Source: Paracoccaceae bacterium (GTDB taxonomy: Bacteria > Pseudomonadota > Alphaproteobacteria > Rhodobacterales > Rhodobacteraceae). Taken from it: a stretch of 12,845 nt of DNA. Location of the stretch: the NCBI GenBank assembly GCA_020441345.1, contig JAGRMK010000107.1, positions 1 through 12,845 on the forward strand, read 5' to 3'. Under the pieces are notes generated by a model. That model did not search any database, had not been told where the DNA came from, and was given only the letters and a program-made list of their open reading frames with translations. A program made the position numbers and the translations under genes. Positions within the stretch are counted from its first letter, which is position 1. Each line of letters starts with the position of its first letter. Positions 7,215-12,845 of the stretch are shown here, piece after piece.

Positions 7215-9770
7215 TCATGGCTCAGAACTTGTGGAGGGTCGCAAGAGCGGTGCCAATGTGTCACGCAGGCGTTCGCTTTCACCCAGGAGCGTTGCGCTGC
7301 GCGTAATCAAGCCAAGCCGATCGAAATCGTAGGGATCCGAAGCCGGGAGTCGTGTGGCCAGCGGGTCGGGTGCCCGGGGGCGTGTTCCGATGGCTGTCGA
7401 ATCTCCGGGGGGTTGATCTGTTGCCAAGGCGATTGGTGCCGTGGGCGGTGGGTCCAAGCTTGCCGTGCCCGTGACTTGTGCGACTGGCGGCAATGAGGCG
7501 CCTTGTAACACAGCCGCAGAGCCTTCGGCATCTGGCTGAACTCTGCCGGTCGGGCCGATTTCCGGCATCGGTTGCCGCGCGACAGGCATCGAGGCATCCG
7601 CCCGGGCCGTTCGTTCCACGAAAGGTTGAGGTGGCTCGCCACTGCCTGGGGCGGCGGTTTCGGAAGGATCGGGCTGAACGGCATTCAGATAGCCGGGCCG
7701 CCTGCTCATCACGAGTCCCATTGCGTCGAGCTCTGAGTCAACGCCACTTTCGGAACCGCCATCCAGGCGCTGCAGGCTATCCCAGTCTTGTGCCAGAATC
7801 GCGGCGCTTCGGGCTTCGGCGGGGCTGTCGAGTGCCTCGAACTCGCGCGCCGCGCGTCTTGTATCGCCCCGTGCAGCAAGGGCTTGTGCATGAAGGCGTC
7901 GACCGGCTACGGATTCGGTCCCAGCCAGCAAGGCAAGCGCCTGATCCGGTTGATTGAGCAACAGATAGGCTTGCGCCAGCAACTCACGCGTCGAAGTGTC
8001 GTCGCCCTCGGGCAGCAGGGCAATAGCCTGGCGCGCGAGGCCGAGATCTATCAGCCGTCGCGCCAAAGTTTGCCGCGTCGCAATGCGGAGTCCCGGGTCT
8101 TGCCAGTCCTGGCGATTCAAGACGCTGTGCATCAGGGCGAGATCATCGGCGCCGTCGCCGACGGCACGCCAAAGTGCGTCCCGCAGCGTGCCGGTTTGAC
8201 CGAGTGCAGCGCTTTCGGGAGGAAGCCATGAGCGCAATCGGTCCAAGGTCTCAAAGCTGGACTGAAACGCGCCATTCCTTGCGTGCAGGCGAGCGACGGC
8301 ATCCATCAGGTCGGGTCCAGCAGCGTTGTTTCGGTGAGCGCTTGCGAGCGATTCCGCCTGGGCAAGAAGAGAAGGTTGCACGGTGCCTCCCATCGCCAGA
8401 GCGAGGTCGAGCCGCGTTTGAAGCGAGGCAACGTCGCTTCCTGCAAGGTAGTCGAGCCGGGCAACGGCGTCGCCGGGGAGTCCGCGCACCCAGTCGAGTT
8501 GTGCGTCGAGGACATCCAGATCGCTCGGATTTGCCCATTGAGAACGCCGTGTTGCGCCGATCACGACACGAGCTGCATCGACGGCGTTTGCTTCAATAAG
8601 GCGATTGGCAAGGGGGGGACCAAGTATGGCGCGCAGCGGGGCATTCAGTTCGGTGAAAGTCAGCGCAATGCTTGACGCCGCCAGCCGAATATCGGCATCC
8701 GAGGCTCCAGCCAGCGCCGCCAGGAGAGATGCCGGGCCAGAACAGCCAATCATCTGCGCCAGCCGCATCCGGGAGTTGGAATTCCGGTTCTCGAGCAGAT
8801 CGCTCATACCCAGGAGCGGCTCGCGTCCAACGACGGGACCCGAATCGTTGTCAATCAAAGCCCGGGCTTCGGCGCCAAAGCCGTTGGACAGATAAAGCTC
8901 GATCAAAGCCAGGCGAGCATTCGGATCGGGTTGATCGAATTCGCCGTACAGTTGGCGGGTCAATCGTCCGAAGGCGGTTCCGAATGGTTCGGAGGATGGC
9001 GTCAGAAGGAACTCCAGGGCACTTGCGGCCAGGCAGCTCTCGGCAAGTGGGGGCTCGGCAGGGGAAGAGGGGTCCGGGCGCCCGGTCACGGAAACAATCC
9101 GCATGTTATCCGGTAACACCGGTGGCTGGTCGTCAGCGGGCATCAAGAGCACCGGAGGCGGATCCGTCGGTGCCGCAGATGCCGGCTCCAGAAGACCCTG
9201 CCCGAGTGCCTCTGCAATCGGGCGTCCGAGTGTTTCCGTCAGGCCGTCCAGCGAAAACGGCGGCGTTTCTGTTGGCGAGCCCTCGGTACGCAATTGGTCT
9301 TGCGAGTGGGTCAGTGCCAGCGCGAGGCCGGCAGCCCGTGCCGGGTCGATCCGGTGCGTGGGCAACGGCGGGGATTGCGGCGCGGTTACGGTGGGTGCGA
9401 GGCTGTCCGAGATGTCGATCACGATCAGCCCGGGGCGCTCTTCCCAGGCGCGCGTGTCACAGTCGCACGGAATGGTCAGTATCATGGCACCGGCTTCGGA
9501 TCGCGCCTGAGCGAGGCGCGTCCGCGGAATGCGGTCAAACAAGCGCGACAGATCAAAACGCGCAGACGGTGTGGTCACCGAAAGACGGTATTGGTCGGCC
9601 TGTTCCGATATCGACCAGATTGTTCCAGGGGGGGCATGCACGACAACGCGTGTGAACCCGCTATGCTCGCCGGCTGTGACCGGAAAAGACTGTCCATGGG
9701 CATCAGCCCCGATCCAGATCGAGGCAATGAGCACCGACAGCCAGCTACAGTGTCTGCAGAGCCGTCTCAT
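7215..9770 (-). CDS. Large periplasmic TPR-like protein of the flagellar motor operon
   Basis: 851 aa, not assignable to a named family by eye. Residues 1-27 are a signal peptide (LSVLIASIWIGADAHGQ). About 28-121 is a beta-rich domain resembling AMIN (GFTRVVVHAP ... RPGLIVIDISD) with a PCDCD motif (Cys 102, 104). A Pro-rich linker runs about 122-242. About 245-690 is Ala/Leu-rich helical, with TPR-like repeats clearest at about 560-650 (LGLARQAIALLPEG, LLNQPDQALALLAG). About 700-812 is Pro/Ala-rich, and a compact C-terminal peptide (DFDRLGLITRSATLLGESE) closes it. The start at 9770 is chosen because its ATG overlaps the motA stop as ATGA, with the signal peptide immediately following. That overlap implies translational coupling to MotA, so a role at the stator or motor periphery is likely. 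An analogue of rhizobial MotC, which needs the MotE chaperone, is my favoured guess. Confidence 0.85.
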   Translation of the reverse strand: MRRLCRHCSWLSVLIASIWIGADAHGQSFPVTAGEHSGFTRVVVHAPPGTIWSISEQADQYRLSVTTPSARFDLSRLFDRIPRTRLAQARSEAGAMILTIPCDCDTRAWEERPGLIVIDISDSLAPTVTAPQSPPLPTHRIDPARAAGLALALTHSQDQLRTEGSPTETPPFSLDGLTETLGRPIAEALGQGLLEPASAAPTDPPPVLLMPADDQPPVLPDNMRIVSVTGRPDPSSPAEPPLAESCLAASALEFLLTPSSEPFGTAFGRLTRQLYGEFDQPDPNARLALIELYLSNGFGAEARALIDNDSGPVVGREPLLGMSDLLENRNSNSRMRLAQMIGCSGPASLLAALAGASDADIRLAASSIALTFTELNAPLRAILGPPLANRLIEANAVDAARVVIGATRRSQWANPSDLDVLDAQLDWVRGLPGDAVARLDYLAGSDVASLQTRLDLALAMGGTVQPSLLAQAESLASAHRNNAAGPDLMDAVARLHARNGAFQSSFETLDRLRSWLPPESAALGQTGTLRDALWRAVGDGADDLALMHSVLNRQDWQDPGLRIATRQTLARRLIDLGLARQAIALLPEGDDTSTRELLAQAYLLLNQPDQALALLAGTESVAGRRLHAQALAARGDTRRAAREFEALDSPAEARSAAILAQDWDSLQRLDGGSESGVDSELDAMGLVMSRRPGYLNAVQPDPSETAAPGSGEPPQPFVERTARADASMPVARQPMPEIGPTGRVQPDAEGSAAVLQGASLPPVAQVTGTASLDPPPTAPIALATDQPPGDSTAIGTRPRAPDPLATRLPASDPYDFDRLGLITRSATLLGESERLRDTLAPLLRPSTSSEP

Positions 9771-10636
9771 GCTGCTTCTCGTTTGAGGCTGCGCATGGCT
9801 TCTTCCAGGTCGCCGTAGGTCGGTCGAACATGGTGGGGTGCATTCTGGCGGCCCACTTCGATACACATGTTTGCCGGATGGTTGTGCAGATTTGCGATCA
9901 ACACCTCGCGGATCAGTTGGTAGAAATGGCTGTCCTCCTCGACCACGGAGCGCATCTTGGCGGCGAAAGGTCCGACAAAGCCATAGGCGATGAACACGCC
10001 GAGGAAAGTTCCAACCAAAGCCCCGCCGATCAAGCCACCCAGCACTTCTGGGGGCTGATCGATTGCCGCCATCGTCTTGATGACGCCAAGCACAGCCGCG
10101 ACGATACCCAAAGCCGGCAGGCCGTCGGCAACGGTTTGCATCGCGTGACTTGGATGCAAGGCGTGGTGCAGCGTCGCGTCCATCCGTTTGTCGAGCACCT
10201 CTTCGACCTGGAGGGGATCATCGTAACTCAGCGTCATTGATCGGAGCGTGTCGCAAATGAGTTCTACTGCCTCGTGATCTTTCTGGATGCGTGGATAGCG
10301 ACCGAAGATCTCCGAATCGGCAGGGGCCTCAATATGCTCTTCGAGAGCGACCGGATTCTGGCGGGCCAGCCGGATCAGTTCGAACAAGAGGCACAGTAAG
10401 TCACGATAATCGGTTGGCTTCCACGACGCGCCTTTGAAAACCTTTCCGATGTCGCGCATGGTCTGTTTGGCACCGGCACCGCCGTTGGCGATGAGGAACG
10501 CGCCGATCGCGGCCCCCATGATCATCGTCAGCTCAAATGGCAGGGAGTGCAGGATGATTCCGAATTTCCCGCCGGCCGCGACATACCCGCCAAAAACCAT
10601 GACAAACACGACTACAATGCCGATGATACCGATCAT
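9767..10636 (-). CDS. motA: Flagellar motor stator protein MotA
   Basis: Inner-membrane stator subunit that with MotB forms the ion channel driving flagellar rotation. 289 aa, the usual length. Four membrane spans: about 2-20, 33-51, 172-192 and 203-225. The conserved prolines are Pro 174 in DGLPALGIVAAVLGV and Pro 223 in GFVGPFA, equivalent to E. coli Pro 173 and 222. The cytoplasmic loop carries the charged pair matching Arg 90 and Glu 98 (here Arg 92, Glu 100) that contacts FliG. A GGAG site stands six bases before the ATG at 10636. It follows the MotE-like gene after 68 bp and overlaps the next gene by ATGA. motB, normally next to motA in many bacteria, is absent here; its place is taken by the large periplasmic protein. 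The ion (proton or sodium) cannot be told from MotA alone. Confidence 0.96.
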   Translation of the reverse strand: MIGIIGIVVVFVMVFGGYVAAGGKFGIILHSLPFELTMIMGAAIGAFLIANGGAGAKQTMRDIGKVFKGASWKPTDYRDLLCLLFELIRLARQNPVALEEHIEAPADSEIFGRYPRIQKDHEAVELICDTLRSMTLSYDDPLQVEEVLDKRMDATLHHALHPSHAMQTVADGLPALGIVAAVLGVIKTMAAIDQPPEVLGGLIGGALVGTFLGVFIAYGFVGPFAAKMRSVVEEDSHFYQLIREVLIANLHNHPANMCIEVGRQNAPHHVRPTYGDLEEAMRSLKREAA

Positions 10637-10704
10637 TCTGTGCTCCGCTCTTGACTGATTTCATTGTGATCGAGAGGCATTAAAAATCTCTGTTGTCCTG
10701 TCGG

Positions 10705-11334
10705 TCAGTCCCGCGGAACCAGTGCGTTTCTGCCGGCGAGGATCGCGCTCAAGGCATACGCCTGTCTTGGTTCCAGCCCGGACAGGATTGCGGCTGCCGA
10801 TTCCGGTGCCAGCCGGGCAAGGAACCCCGCGGCGAACTCTGGTGCCATTTCGGAGAAGACGGCGGCTGCTTCTTCGGAGCCCATAGCCTGAAAAACGCTG
10901 ACCAATCGTCCGAGATCTTCTTCGGCCGCGCGGTCTGCCAAAGCCATGGTGGCTGCCAGTTCGCGCTCGGCTGCGGTCAGGGCATCGACCTGCTCTTGCA
11001 GACGCGCTTGCGCTGCCGCGATCAACACTTCGCGCTCGTTCAAGGAGGTTTCATGATCCTGCAACCGGCGTTCGCGTTGCCGGATGTCGACCAGGATCTG
11101 GGCCGCCTCTTGCGTCGAGGAGAATGCGATCGAATCCGCCGTTGCAGGTAGCGGGTCCGCAGCGGCAGGCTGCAGGGCTGCCGTTGCCACATGCGCGGTC
11201 TCGTCCGGGCCTTGCGCAAGGGCGGCGTCCAGCCCCGTTATCACGCGCAGGGTCGCGCCAAGCATGAAAAAGGTGATCAAGACCGGCAACACGCGGGCGC
11301 GCGGTTTGCGTACAGCGCGGGGGATAATGGCCAT
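10705..11334 (-). CDS. motE: MotE-like flagellar protein (MgtE N-domain-like)
   Basis: 209 aa. A single hydrophobic span (about 14-34, PVLITFFMLGATLRVITGL) anchors it or exports the rest to the periplasm. About 75-135 is a long heptad-type coiled coil (QEAAQILVDIRQRERRLQDH onward). About 138-205 is the repeated helical module of MotE/MgtE-N type: GRLVSVFQAMGSEEAAAVF, MAPEFAAGFLARL, APESAAAILSGL. In Sinorhizobium, MotE is a periplasmic chaperone for MotC, a protein needed for rotation. Its ATG overlaps the stop of the preceding gene as TGATG, so the two are coupled. It precedes motA and the large periplasmic protein, its natural candidate client. Family is fairly sure; chaperone role here is inferred. 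Confidence 0.82.
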   Translation of the reverse strand: MAIIPRAVRKPRARVLPVLITFFMLGATLRVITGLDAALAQGPDETAHVATAALQPAAADPLPATADSIAFSSTQEAAQILVDIRQRERRLQDHETSLNEREVLIAAAQARLQEQVDALTAAERELAATMALADRAAEEDLGRLVSVFQAMGSEEAAAVFSEMAPEFAAGFLARLAPESAAAILSGLEPRQAYALSAILAGRNALVPRD

Positions 11335-11783
11335 CAGGCACCCCCCTGGTCGCGGCGTCGGCGCAGAACCCGCGCGCGTTGCGGTGGGGCGTCGGTGCTG
11401 TCCTCGTCTTCCTGGCTGTTGGTCTGCATTGGCGCCCGCCGTTGCCCAGCATCGGCAGGCCAGCGTGTGGGGCTACGGTCGGGGGGCGCGGCTGGCGTGG
11501 ATGGAAGATCGTGCATCGACGCAACCAAGAGCTCCAATCGCTTTGCAACCGCCTCGGCGCGGGCAGTCTGATCACCCAGCTGCGATCCGGTTCGGCCCGC
11601 AGTCTGTTGCGCGCTTTTCAACAGCCGGGTCAGGTCGTCGACTTGGGACGAAAGGATCGCGATGGCGCTTCCCATCCCTCCCTCAAGCGAGCTGAGCGCG
11701 GTCAGGCGCCTCGAGAGGATGAAGCAATAGATTGCGGCCCCAAGGGCGGCTGCCGCCAGTAGCAAGTCAGACAGGAAATCCAT
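11334..11783 (-). CDS. DUF6468-like single-span flagellar operon protein
   Basis: 149 aa. An N-terminal span (about 5-24, SDLLLAAAALGAAIYCFILS) is followed by basic SRRL, so the rest probably lies in the cytoplasm. About 30-92 is predicted helical/coiled coil (GGMGSAIAILSSQVDDLTRLLKSA ... AEAVAKRLELLVASM). The C-terminal third is Pro/Arg-rich and ends in a very basic RARVLRRRRDQGGA. This matches the uncharacterised family commonly found beside fliL and motE in alphaproteobacteria (I recall it as DUF6468). AGAGGA precedes the ATG. It begins 10 bp after fliL and its TGA overlaps the MotE-like start. A role in assembling or positioning motor parts is likely from context only. Confidence 0.83.
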   Translation of the reverse strand: MDFLSDLLLAAAALGAAIYCFILSRRLTALSSLEGGMGSAIAILSSQVDDLTRLLKSAQQTAGRTGSQLGDQTARAEAVAKRLELLVASMHDLPSTPAAPPDRSPTRWPADAGQRRAPMQTNSQEDEDSTDAPPQRARVLRRRRDQGGA

Positions 11784-11793
11784 GACATCCTCT

Positions 11794-12330
11794 TCAATTC
11801 AAGACAAATTCCATGACCAGCAGGTCAGAGACAAACCCGGGCCCGGTAACGATCTGGACGCGGCGCAACATCTGCGCGCGAAGCCGAAGCAGGGCAGCGG
11901 GTTCTTCGAGTTCGTGCGGATCGAGGGCACGCAAATAGATATTCAGCACATCCGTGATGCGCGGCATCAAATGCTGGACCTCGGCGATATGCGGCACGGC
12001 GACCTCGAGCTGCGCCGCGAATCGCAGATGACGGGATTGGCCACGTGGACCCAAGCTGATGGTAATCGCCTCGATCGGGACGAATCCCGTGTTTCCGGCA
12101 TTCTGCTGCGGGCTACCCCGGCTGCCATGACCGTCATCGGCGGCGTCCTGCCCATGTGATTCGTCTGGTGCAACAGGGTGATCGTCACCGCCCAGCAGGG
12201 GCGCAAGCATTCCCGAGTATGCAATGAAAAACCCCCCGCCAGCCCCGACAAGCGCGAGAATCAGGCCCAGAACAAGACCCGTTCTGGAAGATTTGACAGG
12301 GGGTTTTTCGGCTTCTGCGGTGGTGCTCAT
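11794..12330 (-). CDS. fliL: Flagellar basal body-associated protein FliL
   Basis: Inner-membrane protein that rings the stator and supports torque and rod stability. 178 aa. A short cytoplasmic N-terminus, one span (about 18-46, GLVLGLILALVGAGGGFFIA), an acidic His/Asp-rich linker (about 48-80), then the periplasmic FliL domain (about 81-178). That domain shows FVPIEAITISLG, RHLRFAAQLEV, VQHLMPRITDVLNIYLR (the stomatin-like SPFH-type region) and a VSDLLVMEFVLN end. It heads the minus-strand operon fliL-DUF6468-motE-motA-large protein and is divergent from fliF across 124 bp. The ribosome site before the ATG at 12330 is weak (GAAGGCCC, somewhat far). Complete and typical. Confidence 0.94.
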   Translation of the reverse strand: MSTTAEAEKPPVKSSRTGLVLGLILALVGAGGGFFIAYSGMLAPLLGGDDHPVAPDESHGQDAADDGHGSRGSPQQNAGNTGFVPIEAITISLGPRGQSRHLRFAAQLEVAVPHIAEVQHLMPRITDVLNIYLRALDPHELEEPAALLRLRAQMLRRVQIVTGPGFVSDLLVMEFVLN

Positions 12331-12387
12331 GACGATAAGGGCCTTCAGATTCGCGTTCTTCGATGCCCGTCAATTTCGCACAGGGTG

Positions 12388-12403
12388 ACTAACCGATTGT
12401 TAA
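12388..12403 (-). promoter_or_regulatory. Possible CtrA-type site in the fliL-fliF gap
   Basis: On the minus strand TTAA-N7-TTAGT is read from 12403 to 12388, against the known CtrA consensus TTAA-N7-TTAAC (two mismatches in the second half). CtrA is known to control motility genes in Rhodobacterales. A 7-bp inverted repeat, AACCGAT (12391-12397) and ATCGGTT (12420-12426), overlaps it. Both fliL and fliF promoters must be in this 124-bp gap. The site match is modest. Confidence 0.35.
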
Positions 12404-12454
12404 TTGCTGTCGGGCAAAGATCGGTTCATCGGGACAGAAGGTCCGCGGAAGGGA

Positions 12455-12845
12455 ATGGCTTTGGAACAGCTGCTGTCAGTCTGGAACGCATTGGAATTGC
12501 GCCGCAAAATCATTGTTGTCGCGGCCACGGTCGGGGTGTTTCTGGCGGTGGTGGGTCTCGCGCGAATCGCGACGGCACCGGGAATGTCGTTGCTTTATGC
12601 GGGGCTCGAAGGGGCGCAAGCCGGGGACGTGATCACCGCGCTGGACCAGCGCGGTTTGCGCTATGAGGTGCGTGGCGATGCGATCTATGTGGAGTCAACC
12701 GTACGTGACGAAACACGGATGGCACTGGCCGCGCAGGGGCTGCCGGCGAATTCGTCAACGGGTTATGAATTGCTAGACGGGCTGACCGGATTTGGCACCA
12801 CCGCACAGATGTTCGACGCAGCCTACTGGCGCGCCAAGGAGGGCG
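12455..12845 (+). CDS. fliF: Flagellar MS-ring protein FliF, N-terminal part
   Basis: Forms the MS ring, the inner-membrane base on which the flagellar rotor and export gate assemble. Only the first 130 residues are in the window; the full protein is about 550 aa. The first span is about 19-38 (IIVVAATVGVFLAVVGLA). The start of the periplasmic ring-building region follows: LYAGLEGAQAGDVITAL, LRYEVRGDAIYVESTVRDETRM, AAQGLPANSSTGYELLDG, FGTTAQMFDAAYWRAKEG, the last a strong FliF signature. The ATG at 12455 has GGAAGG close upstream (short spacing) and AGAAGG further; a TTG two codons on is possible. Divergent from fliL, it probably opens the next flagellar operon to the right. Confidence 0.95.
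   Translation, partial: MALEQLLSVWNALELRRKIIVVAATVGVFLAVVGLARIATAPGMSLLYAGLEGAQAGDVITALDQRGLRYEVRGDAIYVESTVRDETRMALAAQGLPANSSTGYELLDGLTGFGTTAQMFDAAYWRAKEG

Noticed and set aside
5890..7218. Minus-strand open frame of 442 codons opposite ftsY
   Set aside because: It lies opposite a complete FtsY and has shadow-like composition and no ribosome site.
7084..7332. Possible small gene of 82 codons after ftsY
   Set aside because: It runs into the 3' end of the large periplasmic gene on the other strand and has no ribosome site or membrane/domain pattern.
9771..9866. 32-codon N-terminal extension of the large periplasmic protein
   Set aside because: It would bury the signal peptide inside and run into motA; the ATGA overlap start is clearly better.
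10637..10704. Separate promoter or terminator between the MotE-like gene and motA
   Set aside because: An AT-rich patch and a distant GACTGA/TCAGTC pair are present, but neither a good promoter pair nor a stem with T-run could be supported.

Overview
The window is GC-rich alphaproteobacterial chromosome. The lineage is most likely the Roseobacter/Rhodobacteraceae group, judging from the style of the FliF, MotA, FtsY and short AlkB proteins, the DUF6468-type gene next to fliL, and a possible CtrA-type site in front of the flagellar genes. No tRNA, rRNA, CRISPR array, insertion sequence or phage gene was seen. It reads as ordinary core plus metabolic chromosome with one unusually rich flagellar-motor module.

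Region 1 (1-4208) is a catabolic unit. An Lrp/AsnC-family regulator is followed on the minus strand by an aldehyde dehydrogenase of the succinate-semialdehyde type and a class III aminotransferase cut off by the left edge. An ArgE-like M20 deacetylase starts divergently 89 bp away. Regulator-ssd-aminotransferase is the order known from the tail of the ectoine utilisation cluster of Ruegeria pomeroyi (asnC-ssd-atf). Together with a deacetylase it suggests breakdown of an N-acylated diamine or omega-amino acid: deacylate, transaminate the terminal amine, oxidise the semialdehyde. The substrate is inference. Two perfect 9-bp inverted repeats lie between the regulator and the dehydrogenase.

Region 2 (4209-7214) holds a small secreted four-cysteine protein and a short integral-membrane alkane hydroxylase (alkB), both on the minus strand. 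ftsY, the SRP receptor, is divergent from alkB.

Region 3 (7215-12845) is flagellar. fliF runs off the right edge on the plus strand. Divergent from it is a tight minus-strand operon: fliL, a DUF6468-like single-span protein, a MotE-like protein, motA, and a very large (851 aa) periplasmic protein whose start overlaps the motA stop by ATGA. That large protein has a signal peptide, an AMIN-like beta domain, a helical/TPR-like middle, a Pro-rich region and a conserved-looking C-terminal peptide. With a MotE-like chaperone in the same operon, it is the best candidate here for an undescribed motor component, possibly an analogue of rhizobial MotC. motB is not in the window.
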